From Ktedonobacter robiniae (GTDB lineage Bacteria > Chloroflexota > Ktedonobacteria > Ktedonobacterales > Ktedonobacteraceae): a stretch of 64,000 nt of DNA. The position numbers and the translations under genes are program-made. How positions within the stretch are numbered: position 1 is the first letter of the stretch; every line of letters begins with the position of its first letter. This document shows, piece by piece, positions 17,001 through 24,995 of the stretch. The stretch spans positions 1,116,001 through 1,180,000 of the forward strand of contig NZ_BNJG01000003.1 in NCBI RefSeq assembly GCF_016587375.1, given 5' to 3'. The notes under the pieces are model-generated. The model saw nothing but the letters and a program-made list of their open reading frames with translations, made no database searches and was not told the origin of the DNA.

Positions 17001-17735
17001 CATTACCGGAGTGATCCCGTTGCTTTTTGCGCTTTCCACGGCCAGCTTGACCTGATCAGGACTGTTGAAGTGATCAGGAAGCACTTGCGCCGCCGCCTGG
17101 TACAGGCGGGCGCTATAAAACTCCGCGTCCTCCGCAATTTCAGACCATTCTTGCTTGCATAAACTACTGGCCACAGCGTGGAATTCTTCGGTGAGTCCGC
17201 GCGCATCAATCTGCGCTTCCACAGCCCAGGCAAAAGGCCAGAGGTGTGTATATCCTTGAGCTTGAGCGAATAACCGAAAAGCTAGAATTGTCAAAGGCTC
17301 ATGACTTCCTGCCTGTTGAGTATGGATATTGCCGCCGATGGCCTGACACGCGATGCGTGTCTGACATATCTTCAGAAAACGTTTGAAATCGTCACGGATC
17401 TCACTAGAGCTTGTCAGAATACGACCCAGAAAGATTTCATGCACGCTCTGTCCGTCTAGCTCCCCGCCTTCCAGGAGTGCCCCTAGGATTTTCATGAGTA
17501 AGGATTTTCCTGACCCAAAGAACCCATTGATCCAGAAGCCAATCTCCTGCTCATCTTCACTATCAAATGCATCGATAAATTCTTGAAGCATAAGATGGAG
17601 ATAGCGTTCCCATTGAGGTGTTACGACAAGGTTTTGGAGTTCATCCAGCAGGACTGCAGGAGTACGGTCGGATACTTTCACAACTGGCTGGATACGCTCC
17701 TGAATCTTCGTCCCGAACATCTCGCGAATCTTCAT
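14085..17735 (-). CDS. brxC: BREX ATPase BrxC (PglY-like)
   Basis: A 1216-residue STAND-like/AAA ATPase, normal length for BrxC. Walker A is GFFGSGKS at residues 71-78, preceded by the conserved IREMFGTKIQERIQPV opening, and Walker B is LLLQFDELGQWL. The C-terminal part contains long coiled-coil-like arginine/glutamate-rich helices (about residues 1060-1170). BrxC is required for BREX defence and probably couples nucleotide hydrolysis to assembly with PglX and BrxB. Its ATG overlaps the brxB stop by one base (TGATG). Confidence 0.94.
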   Translation of the reverse strand: MKIREMFGTKIQERIQPVVKVSDRTPAVLLDELQNLVVTPQWERYLHLMLQEFIDAFDSEDEQEIGFWINGFFGSGKSLLMKILGALLEGGELDGQSVHEIFLGRILTSSSEIRDDFKRFLKICQTRIACQAIGGNIHTQQAGSHEPLTILAFRLFAQAQGYTHLWPFAWAVEAQIDARGLTEEFHAVASSLCKQEWSEIAEDAEFYSARLYQAAAQVLPDHFNSPDQVKLAVESAKSNGITPVMFVERLCRWCREHDRGMKRQKLLLQFDELGQWLQGSNINARIMEVQALVEAASELGQGRIWIAVTAHGDIQSLQQNVQQEYYAKILQRFIAKCKLSNEDINAVVQERLLRKTGPATSFLRTCFQQQSSTIYDLGTLKDAPRTYPLPDEETFAQFYPYLPWTVTIIPDITRGIALATGRGAELTGSNRNMIGVVQLGILNAKGLLEEEVGRLISLADLYYQFDTDIAVETRNDLRRVGDRVPGANKELIERTARALYLLGQVEVIPCTVENLTRALVTSIDEDLTILRSQIKGALDQLVRAGYAKQVGESYAFLSTQQRSFQEKVQNKQEEWLARIGDLILKLDDYKGDDALRFDQITLPGMGGRQKTLRLVLDNRVLRNPTEHVTIHVYSPLQRLIAPEIGNDVDLKQQSIQQKNTFFLRMEFLAGFQRALALAVATEEVAEHILHTGQGGEAEFEVAKLAKKYDIPEYKREVRYLFEQAMRNSQIFFRGSIYYPSNGDNAGAMVRSTLGPRLLEIYSAYADLPHRLHDDAKAVRDALNHVVSNKDLEALGVFKADGTLNEGNPLLSRLRSRIPLEKEDLGFVYADQLRQDLERPPYGWDGNSVKVGLALLLRAGACKLFENGTTYTNPGDPSVLLCLTKAQRFKTVRVQGVRTEISMQDLIEIRKCMDDVFGIKPQLILAVMDEKLKEQLQILHIQAEEVEAWANPAGCALPLSFETGHTLVGELLVSNVPNIRLPQFIQEHERLWEYKALLGALLRFKDEHGSLYQEERDFYNRMYHLENPPAAILAFLQGWREATQQRSITTQTRWHELTEQYRQARQALTDEIERLRQEGQQDLARQDDELLERVEQASIPAEVIEATLADLRASLDPERAKLAQASLSISEARSVKSALVNRRVEIGRKLREISQRYQTTSTPEVEDSPAPSVVHISWQSLLGERCISSPAELQQVVDTLQRLVYNELEQRRIVILE

Positions 17736-18319
17736 CAGATCTCTTCCCCTCTATAGAAGTTCTGGCGCAGATGCGCCTGCCCGAGAAAGTCATAGATATG
17801 GCTAGTTTGCGGTGGGACTGCACCAGGAATAAACACAACAATCGGTACCATGCGCTTGGTGCTGGGATGACGGGGTTCCTGTTCTGCCAGGTATTCAATC
17901 AACGCGGTGGGGGTGGTTAAGGGATGCAGGGCGGCCAGCCCCTGAAGAACTATCACTGGGCGCTCTTCTTCACCAGACTGTTGCAAAGCGGCAGCGATTG
18001 CTCGAAAAGTCTGGCGTTTCCAGAGACGCACAATCCCATCGGTGCTTCCTGTTGCATCTGGATCATTGAGCAATGCCTCGCGCTCCTCCTCCTGCCCGGA
18101 GAGACTCTCCAAGGTGATATCCAATAGATCGAGATGATGGAAGGTCAGGTGCTGATCGCTTTGCAAGTGTTGCTGCATTAATAGACGCACCCGGTTTTCC
18201 TTTTCAGGGTCGTACACAAAGTAGACAAACGGTCGTCCACTGCTGTGTCCAATCCCATCATAGGCATCACGCAGCCTTTCAATCAAAAAATCAAACCGAC
18301 TTTGCAAATCCATACTCAT
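17735..18319 (-). CDS. brxB: BREX protein BrxB (DUF1788)
   Basis: A 194-residue DUF1788 protein with the typical RFDFLIERL opening, a YFVYDPEKENRVR segment and a final VVFIPGAVPP...YDFLG block. BrxB is a small conserved BREX type 1 component thought to bridge PglZ and the ATPase. I place the start at the ATG at 18319, which forms an ATGA overlap with the brxA stop; an upstream extension to 18394 would lie inside brxA and lacks conserved sequence. It is coupled to brxC at its 3' end. Confidence 0.92.
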   Translation of the reverse strand: MSMDLQSRFDFLIERLRDAYDGIGHSSGRPFVYFVYDPEKENRVRLLMQQHLQSDQHLTFHHLDLLDITLESLSGQEEEREALLNDPDATGSTDGIVRLWKRQTFRAIAAALQQSGEEERPVIVLQGLAALHPLTTPTALIEYLAEQEPRHPSTKRMVPIVVFIPGAVPPQTSHIYDFLGQAHLRQNFYRGEEI

Positions 18320-19038
18320 GTGGAATGCTCCTGTTTGAGAAAGCGCGCAACAGCAGCCTGAGCCTGAGAGGCACTCCAAAGCCAGATGTGCCAATCAGGA
18401 TGGTCAGCAATTTGCGTCTCAGGAATTCCTTCCGCCAGTAACAAACGAATTAAGTGAGTAACGACATGTTCCGGGATAGTTGGATAAACCAGATCCTTGT
18501 TGACTGCCCCTTTTAACAACCCATAATCCCGTAAGGTTGCCAGTACACCCCGTGCGAGACGTAGTCTCGTTTCAAAACTCCAATGACCTACTTCAGGATG
18601 GGCTTTTTGGGACTGATCAAAGAACGTTTGCACATCTGCAACCACTATTCTTCGGTCTCCTTGCAAACGTGGGACAATAACCTCTTGTACAAAATCGTAC
18701 AAAAGATGATCTTGCCGTGCGACATGAAGTAACAGTGCAGCTCGCAAAGCATCCAGGTTGGATTCCTTCGCGAACGCTATTAAATCCTGGAGAACCCAAT
18801 CGGGCGGATTCCAACGGACCAGACGGCTGCTAATGATCTCAGCAATAAGTGTGCGCGTTTTGCGCGAACGCTGTGCCAGAATATCCCTCATAAGTGTTTG
18901 TTTCGTGAGCACAACCTGTTTTTTCTGCTCATATGTTAAGAGAAAGAGACGTGTTTCTTCTAGAAGAGCGGCTTTCGATGCCATCGTTGGCAGATAGGAA
19001 CCTACCATTCTCCATGTCGTCTGTTGCATTGAGATCAC
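18316..19038 (-). CDS. brxA: BREX protein BrxA (DUF1819)
   Basis: A ~240-residue DUF1819 protein, helical and NusB-like in family structure, with DNA-binding reported for the family. Conserved parts visible are LLEETRLFLLTYEQ, TLIAEIISSRLVRWNPP and a C-terminal LLAEGIPETQIADHPDW. It is the first gene of the BREX operon and its stop overlaps the brxB start (ATGA). The start is GTG 19038 (AAAGG nine bases upstream) or ATG 19029. Confidence 0.92.
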   Translation of the reverse strand: MISMQQTTWRMVGSYLPTMASKAALLEETRLFLLTYEQKKQVVLTKQTLMRDILAQRSRKTRTLIAEIISSRLVRWNPPDWVLQDLIAFAKESNLDALRAALLLHVARQDHLLYDFVQEVIVPRLQGDRRIVVADVQTFFDQSQKAHPEVGHWSFETRLRLARGVLATLRDYGLLKGAVNKDLVYPTIPEHVVTHLIRLLLAEGIPETQIADHPDWHIWLWSASQAQAAVARFLKQEHST

Positions 19039-19095
19039 TGCCAGGGCCTTTCATTCCGGAAAGAGAGGGGTGAGCGCAAGAAATATGTGGTTGCA

Positions 19096-19124
19096 ATGAT
19101 ATAGCTTGCTCTTGCACTTGTCAA
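19096..19124 (-). promoter_or_regulatory. Sigma70-type promoter of the BREX operon
   Basis: On the minus strand TTGACA (19124-19119) is followed after exactly 17 bp by TATCAT (19101-19096), a near-consensus promoter. It would start transcription near 19089, about 50 bp before brxA. No other good promoter is seen between the HEAT-repeat gene and brxA. This is read from sequence only. Confidence 0.65.
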
Positions 19125-19193
19125 TCAAGCATTCATGCGATTCAGCTTGAAAGGTATTGGACTTGTTCTCCATCTTGTTGCTCTAGCCCATGC

Positions 19194-20576
19194 TCATGAT
19201 GAATAATCCCCAACCAGCATTTTCAGATCAGCGAGTCGGCAGTGAGGGTTGAGTGCAATAAGCTCCGCAAGCACCTCTTTCTTTTGCTCAGGCGGCGTCC
19301 AATGGATATTCGCTTTCCTTGAAACAATGCGCACGATATCTTTATCCTGGGGCTCTAAACACAGAAACGCCCGTAACATTTGCCGGGTTTCCGGCAGGCC
19401 ATGTTTCTGCAATTCATAGAGCCTGACATCGACGATGGTCTCAAACTGTTCCTCCCTGAATAGTTGCGAGGCCATACTATGCCCTTTGCCAACGTCCCAT
19501 CGCCAGACAGCATCACTCTGAAGGATAGCGAATAATAGGGCAGTTTGCAGGTGTGTCAGATCTTTTCTCATCCGTGCTCTTGTGGGATTGCTCTCGTTCG
19601 TATCAAACACAAGGGTAAGCAAAAGATCTGCCAATTCTCCGGCAATGATTCCATTGAGCTTGAGCTCGCCACGCTCTTCCCTCGGATTCAGAGACTCCAG
19701 CACCTGGATCAACCTGGGAATCAGGAGAGAAGAAAAGGAAGGCGGAAGTGCGTAAAAAGAGCGAATGACGTCAAAGACCAGACGGCTCTCAGCCCAGGGA
19801 GGCTCGTTGTAAAGATCATCGAGCGCGTCAGGATACTGTATTCTTTCGAGCAGGAGATCATACGCACTCGCAGGGGCCTCTGGCCCGCGCGTTCGCGCCA
19901 TTGCGGCAGCTAGGCGCACCAGGTCTGTCTGGCCTTTGTCTAGCCCCTTTTCTAACAGGTGCCAAGCTGTAGGAAACGCTTCCTCCTGCCTGGCAAGAAG
20001 TGTCCCCAGCGTGAAAAGCAATGAAGCCTGTACGCGCTGATCGTGCTCAGCAGAAAAACGCTCGACGAGCAAAGAGGCGATCTGAGCGGCCTCGCGGGAT
20101 AACGATCCCAGCAAACGGAGCGCAGCCATGCGGAGTTTCGGGGCTGGGTCGCCAAGCAGTGAGAAATACAGTGGCAGGCCCGCAGACACCGCCTCATAGG
20201 TTTTCTCCACCCAGAGAATTCCTTCCTCTAACTCTGCATGAAGAGCAGAGTCATGTTTGCGCTCTTCGGTATAAAAATGCCAGCGCTGGCGATGATACGC
20301 ATTTCCCTGAGCCAGATAGGCCAAAAGAATCAGAACTTCCTCTCGCTCAGGGACAGTCTCTTGTTGAAGAAGCTCTAAGAGGAATGGAATGGCATAAGCC
20401 GACGCCTGATAAACGGTTCCCTGGTGATAAACATTCGTGTACAACGCTCCCCGCGCTATTCCACGAAGCTGCTCATCAGGCGAGGCCAGATCACGAAGCA
20501 TTTGAGGTACATCTTCTGCTGAACCATACGCATGAGAAAGGATACTCCAATTGATGGATGAGAGCTGTTCAAGCAT
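19194..20576 (-). CDS. HEAT-repeat protein
   Basis: A ~460-residue soluble protein made of repeated helical pairs: ASAYAIPFLLELLQQ, APKLRMAALRLLGSLS, RVQASLLFTLGTLLA, LVRLAAAMARTRG and similar units, typical of HEAT or armadillo solenoids used for protein binding. I place the start at ATG 20576 because GGAGG lies six bases upstream. No catalytic motif is seen. It shares strand with BREX but is separated from brxA by the BREX promoter, so it is probably independent. Similar HEAT proteins occur outside defence loci. Confidence 0.75.
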   Translation of the reverse strand: MLEQLSSINWSILSHAYGSAEDVPQMLRDLASPDEQLRGIARGALYTNVYHQGTVYQASAYAIPFLLELLQQETVPEREEVLILLAYLAQGNAYHRQRWHFYTEERKHDSALHAELEEGILWVEKTYEAVSAGLPLYFSLLGDPAPKLRMAALRLLGSLSREAAQIASLLVERFSAEHDQRVQASLLFTLGTLLARQEEAFPTAWHLLEKGLDKGQTDLVRLAAAMARTRGPEAPASAYDLLLERIQYPDALDDLYNEPPWAESRLVFDVIRSFYALPPSFSSLLIPRLIQVLESLNPREERGELKLNGIIAGELADLLLTLVFDTNESNPTRARMRKDLTHLQTALLFAILQSDAVWRWDVGKGHSMASQLFREEQFETIVDVRLYELQKHGLPETRQMLRAFLCLEPQDKDIVRIVSRKANIHWTPPEQKKEVLAELIALNPHCRLADLKMLVGDYSS

Positions 20577-20591
20577 CGTTTTCCTCCACAT

Positions 20592-21074
20592 AAATCAGGC
20601 AAAAATGATTCAGACAGACAAAACAAACTTCTCCTTTCACTTCCTAGGTAGGCGTTAAAAAGTGGAAAAACCATGATGATTGGTAGAGCTACATTATCCG
20701 GTGAAGAGTTTAAAGAAACCGAGGAAAATGAGCTCGAACAATGAGACCTTCACCACTTAATGATATCTACCCAAGATAATCATTCCCATCAGATTCAAAA
20801 GAAGCAATTCCTCGGCAACTGCTAATCTTCCATTGCTGACAATGATGATATGACAAAACCAACACCCAGGCCAAAGAGTAGTATTGCCTGCTTAGCCTTC
20901 TTAAATACTCGGCATAATTTTATTCTGTATCGACAAAACATATATTGTTTTTATAACTTATAACTTATATTATTATTTTATGAACTCATTACTTTTATTA
21001 CCGTTTTATTTGGCTGCAGAAAGAAGGGAGAAAGTAACGGTAGAGTTTTCTGCATATCTGCATGGAGGTAGAAA
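20592..21074. other. AT-rich intergenic region with no gene seen
   Basis: This 480-bp gap between the divergent HEAT-repeat and Mrr-like genes is AT-rich, especially 20930-21000. It should hold the promoters for both. I see no convincing open frame, RNA gene or long repeat. Confidence 0.5.
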
Positions 21075-21830
21075 TTGTATCCATTCTGGTCTCAGATGTG
21101 GAGCCGAAAAGGGCTTGCGTTCTTGCTCCTGGCATTATGCCTGGCTATCGTTCTTGGATGGTCATATCTCAGTCAGTTGCTTCACTGGATGGGCTTGCTC
21201 ACAGCAATGATTTCGACCCCCTTTGCCCTGGTTTTACTTGTTGCTCCAATGAATGCGAAATCACCTTCTCGCATACAATCTGCAGCGCCACCTTCGCCAG
21301 GTCCAACGCCCTCTCGCTCATCCTCTACAGCAACAAAAGTTCCTGTAACATCAATACCTTTGGATAAAAATATTCCATATGTGCCACCAACGCTCAGAGA
21401 AGTGTATAAGCGCCTGAAACCCAAGGACTTCGAAATTTTCTCGGCAGCCCTAATCATAGCTCAGAAGGAGGGGCATCGTTTTCTTGAGCATTGTGGTCAG
21501 AGCGGCGACCAAGGAGTCGATACCAAACTACTCAACAGATTTGGAAACATCGTCATTGTACAAAGTAAACTGTACGCCTCCACCAATCGTGTCGGGCAGC
21601 CTGAACTGCGTGATTTTTTCGGATCTACGTACCATCATAAGTCTGTCTATGGCTACTTTGTAACAACTTCAACATTTACACGAGCTGCACGCCAATTCAT
21701 TTATGCAAACGGCTCGCGTATTCGCGTCATTGACGGCCCACAAATAGAAATGCTCCTCCAGAAGAAGCGACAGAACATTGCTCTGGCATTACGTGATATT
21801 TATCAACAAATATCGGTTGCTAAGGCATAG
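21075..21830 (+). CDS. Membrane-anchored Mrr-type restriction endonuclease
   Basis: The N-terminal ~60 residues hold two hydrophobic helices (LAFLLLALCLAIVLGWSYL and the MISTPFALVLLVAP segment), followed by a Pro/Ser-rich linker and a C-terminal Mrr/PD-(D/E)XK domain. That domain has GHRFLEHCGQSGDQGVD, then IVIVQSKLY, giving the catalytic D-(~15)-QxK pattern, and a later YFVTTSTFTRAARQF segment typical of Mrr_cat. I accept a TTG start at 21075 because GGAGGT lies five bases upstream. Mrr enzymes cut modified DNA; a membrane-tethered form may act on entering DNA. It stands alone in the gap between BREX and the helicase operon. Confidence 0.82.
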   Translation: MYPFWSQMWSRKGLAFLLLALCLAIVLGWSYLSQLLHWMGLLTAMISTPFALVLLVAPMNAKSPSRIQSAAPPSPGPTPSRSSSTATKVPVTSIPLDKNIPYVPPTLREVYKRLKPKDFEIFSAALIIAQKEGHRFLEHCGQSGDQGVDTKLLNRFGNIVIVQSKLYASTNRVGQPELRDFFGSTYHHKSVYGYFVTTSTFTRAARQFIYANGSRIRVIDGPQIEMLLQKKRQNIALALRDIYQQISVAKA

Positions 21831-22102
21831 AGCCTCATCCTTCATCTTTTGACGAAAGGAGTTTGACACGACCTCCTCAATTGCCAAACTCATAAGTAAC
21901 AGGCAATTGTGTTATTGCTTGTTCTGTGAGTGACGTCTGGCACAAGCGTTTAGCTCCACCCCTTCTTCACCAGATGACGAATCTCAGTTTCGAAGCATAC
22001 TCAAAAGGATATTCAAGTAGTTGTCTCTATCATACGCTCGTTAGGGCCGAGCAGAGGTGAAAGAGAGTGAAAGAATGGTTGCTGGCTTGCCTTGGCCTTG
22101 AT

Positions 22103-22157
22103 AGCGTGCTACGCTCTGTTCCTCATGGAACAGGAGGAACAGAGTGGCCTTTTTTTA
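22103..22157 (+). terminator. Hairpin with T tract (probable terminator)
   Basis: CTCTGTTCCTC (22114-22124) pairs perfectly with GAGGAACAGAG (22134-22144) across a 9-nt loop and is followed by TGGCC and a run of T. A 13-nt mini-hairpin AGCGTGCTACGCT (22103-22115) immediately precedes it. It lies between convergent genes and can end transcripts from the Mrr gene side. The rest of 21831-22219 shows nothing else. Confidence 0.7.
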
Positions 22158-22219
22158 ATACCTCATCAGCCCCTTTTTTATTCTTTTCAGATAAGTCAAG
22201 CTAACCATAGAGAAAGCTA

Positions 22220-22498
22220 TTATACAACGCTTTCTGTTTCGTCTTTCTCAGATGTGTAATAAAACCGTTTAAAGAGGCCTAAGCTTTGCAGTTGGCTTAG
22301 TCGATTGCATTGTTCAGGCGTCAAAGGTTGCTCCAAACGAAAACGTACATGTCGTTGTCTTTCTCTTCTTGAGGGGTGAATGCCAAAACCTTCTAATTCA
22401 AAGAGTACCTGTTCCTCATCAAGAAGCGATTCGGTAAACCAAGCTTGTTCCTGTGCATCATCAAAGACAAATGCAATCCAACAGGGTCTTTGGCTCAT
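22220..22498 (-). CDS. Small hypothetical protein
   Basis: A 92-residue protein that I do not recognise. It is acidic at the N-terminus (FVFDDAQEQAWFTESLLDEEQ) and has a basic centre (HPSRRERQRHVRFRLEQ). A single alpha/beta small domain is likely. It is transcribed away from the helicase operon and may share a divergent promoter region with it. Confidence 0.55.
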   Translation of the reverse strand: MSQRPCWIAFVFDDAQEQAWFTESLLDEEQVLFELEGFGIHPSRRERQRHVRFRLEQPLTPEQCNRLSQLQSLGLFKRFYYTSEKDETESVV

Positions 22499-22653
22499 AA
22501 ATACCCCTTCCCTTTCAACTTCGTGTTCAACTTCGTGCGACTATAACCACTTTAGTGCTTGTGCAAGAAATTACGTTCTAGATAAAAATGTTACAATAAG
22601 TTTGCTTTTAAGTCAATACATATGTTGTACAATGTCGTATTCTCTATTTGATT

Positions 22654-22683
22654 TTGGCAATGAAATTGTGTAAAATATATGAT
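22654..22683 (+). promoter_or_regulatory. Candidate promoter of the PLD-helicase operon
   Basis: TTGGCA (22654-22659) and TATGAT (22678-22683) are separated by 18 bp in an AT-rich region about 100 bp before the first start codon. It is the best sigma70-like match in the gap. Confidence 0.4.
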
Positions 22684-22790
22684 AATACTGGTTAATATTC
22701 TTTTAAGTGTTGGCTCTGTGGTAATGCTTTCTTTTGTAGCGGATAGCCTTCGTATTCTCTAACAGGCACTCAAAGTGGTATTGGTCGAAA

Positions 22791-24752
22791 GTGAGCAGAA
22801 GGATGCCTCAACCACACCATTCACCTGATGACAATTCACTCGAAATTGTCTTTAGTCGTTTTGAACGCCATACATCTTTTTCTCCCGAAATTTTCACTGG
22901 CTTCTCTTCACTTCGCGTTCTTACTTATACTGCAAGTATCCCTATGATCGTTGATATGCTCAATCAATTTGAAACAGTCGAATGTGTCTTCGGCTTTGAA
23001 GGAGTACTTGCGGGTCTCTCCCATATTCTGGCGTCACAGCGGTTTATTTGCGAAGAATTAACGACTGCCATTCAGGGCCTAGAAGATCAACGCAAACGAA
23101 AAATCTTAGAGTATATTCACCTTGGGAAAGCACGTTTTTTTGTGATGCGGGGAGCAATTTCTCACTCAAAGCTCTATCTCTTAGAAAGTCCAACAAAGCG
23201 GCTTGTTATTACTGGATCAGCGAACTGGTCTAAACGCGCCTTCTCTGGAAAACAAAGCGAGGAGCTAGTTGCCTTCGAAAACGATGATAAGGCCTGGGCA
23301 TACTTTGAGCGGCGATATCGACAGATACGAGAACGAGCTACGCTTGATATTGCATCCCCAACGTTGGTGAAGGAAGTTGTTCGCATCGAAGATGTGCCAC
23401 TTATCCAGCATGCACAAGAAGCCAAAGAAGGCCTAACTGTTTTTGTTCATTCACCTTCAGCTCAGAATGTGCTTTCCCTCCCTCGTGTTCTGCACACGGT
23501 AGAACGATTATCAGATGAGTACAAGCATGCTTTACCATCTCTTGCTCAACCCAAAAATGGACGCATTCAATTCAATGCTCCACTAGCAGACAAAGTGGTC
23601 CAGCTTGTGAAGAGTCGAAAACAGAAGGGGCAAGAAGGAGAAGAACCAACTTGGTTGTCCATCAACAAGGAAACACGCAATGTTTTCCTGACAGGACAGG
23701 CTATACCTTTAGCACCCGAGTGGAGTGCTGTCGAGTCCGATGTCCAATGTCTTATCGAGTATTTCGAAAATTTCCGGCAGGGATTTGTAGGGGATATTGC
23801 CCAGCATCAGCGCGATTACTTTTTGTTTCTCTGCTGGTTTTACTGTAGCCCATTTGTGTGTGACTTCCGTAATGACGCAACTATCCAACACAATTTCTTA
23901 TTTGACTTCCCACAGTTTGCAGTGTTATATGGAAAAAGTAACTGTGGCAAATCGAAACTGGTAGAAACGCTCATGAAATCCATGTTCGGGCATTATACAT
24001 GCATGGATAAAGTGCATTTTACACGAACAAATTTGCAGGCGCTCCGTGATATACGTCGACGTTTTCCAGTTGTGTTTGATGATATTGATAAAAAACGTTT
24101 TACCGACCATGCAACAGAACTTATTAAGGATGAAGGATATCTGCGAACTGAATACCCAGCCTTCATCCTTTCTATGAATGCAGAAGACCACAGTTTTTCA
24201 ACCGAAATTTACAAGCGTTGTCTCATGATCTACACGAGAGCTTCACTGCCTGGTTACAATGTTGCTGCTGCTCGATCACTACATAAAAGCGTAACTGCCA
24301 TTCAGAATCGCCTGACTACAGCGCTTTATCATGAATATCTTCGGCGAATGCTCGACCGTCTCGCCATAAAACCTCTTCCTTCAGACATGCTTCACTATTC
24401 ATCAGAAATTGTGACGAACATCTTTACTCAGGCCTCCTCCTCTCCTCTTCCTCATTGGTGTCGAACCCTCACCATTGATGATTATCAGGGGCGAGCCTAT
24501 GACAAAATTCGTACTGAATTGAAGCAATTATATCTTAGCAACCCATCCATTTGGAAAATTGGGCGGTCGGAAATTGTGCTTCTTGTTCCTGGGAATAGCA
24601 GAGAGCTTCATCGCATTATTCCAGACTGGATTCTCAAGGAAGGAAGCAAAGCGGGAACCATTATCCTGGATCGCCCCCAATTAGAGAGTTTTCTCCAGAT
24701 GTCATTTCGTCGAGCATGGTTGCAACGTTTCTTCCCAAAAAACAATGCTTAG
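22791..24752 (+). CDS. Phospholipase D-like nuclease fused to an SF3-like P-loop ATPase
   Basis: A 653-residue fusion. Residues ~15-180 form a phospholipase D-type domain with one HxK motif (H125-S-K127-LYLLE) followed by GSANWS (142-147) and a Glu pair (157/158), as in dimeric PLD nucleases. Residues ~350-500 form an ATPase: Walker A GKSNCGKS (381-388), Walker B PVVFDDID (426-433) and a sensor-like ILSMN (459-463), resembling viral superfamily 3 helicases. The start is GTG 22791 or ATG 22803 (next to AGAAGG). It leads a three-gene operon with a large unknown protein and a helicase, between known defence genes. A nucleic-acid cleavage role is inferred; the exact system is not recognised. Confidence 0.7.
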   Translation: MSRRMPQPHHSPDDNSLEIVFSRFERHTSFSPEIFTGFSSLRVLTYTASIPMIVDMLNQFETVECVFGFEGVLAGLSHILASQRFICEELTTAIQGLEDQRKRKILEYIHLGKARFFVMRGAISHSKLYLLESPTKRLVITGSANWSKRAFSGKQSEELVAFENDDKAWAYFERRYRQIRERATLDIASPTLVKEVVRIEDVPLIQHAQEAKEGLTVFVHSPSAQNVLSLPRVLHTVERLSDEYKHALPSLAQPKNGRIQFNAPLADKVVQLVKSRKQKGQEGEEPTWLSINKETRNVFLTGQAIPLAPEWSAVESDVQCLIEYFENFRQGFVGDIAQHQRDYFLFLCWFYCSPFVCDFRNDATIQHNFLFDFPQFAVLYGKSNCGKSKLVETLMKSMFGHYTCMDKVHFTRTNLQALRDIRRRFPVVFDDIDKKRFTDHATELIKDEGYLRTEYPAFILSMNAEDHSFSTEIYKRCLMIYTRASLPGYNVAAARSLHKSVTAIQNRLTTALYHEYLRRMLDRLAIKPLPSDMLHYSSEIVTNIFTQASSSPLPHWCRTLTIDDYQGRAYDKIRTELKQLYLSNPSIWKIGRSEIVLLVPGNSRELHRIIPDWILKEGSKAGTIILDRPQLESFLQMSFRRAWLQRFFPKNNA

Positions 24753-24995
24753 AATAAGCATAGCACGATATGAGAACATATGCTCATAATATCTTTCTTC
24801 ATCATGCTAGACTTCCATTAAGCAATGTATTCACAGAAACTTTTGAGCTATCTTGATATTATACACTGTTCGTATTGCATCTCGATATACATATGTGTTA
24901 TCATAAATTTCATTCAGCAAAAGGAGTAGGGGTTTACCCAAAATACAGAAGCTAAATCCGCTTTTGATGTAGTAGATGAGGAAGGCAGGATCATC

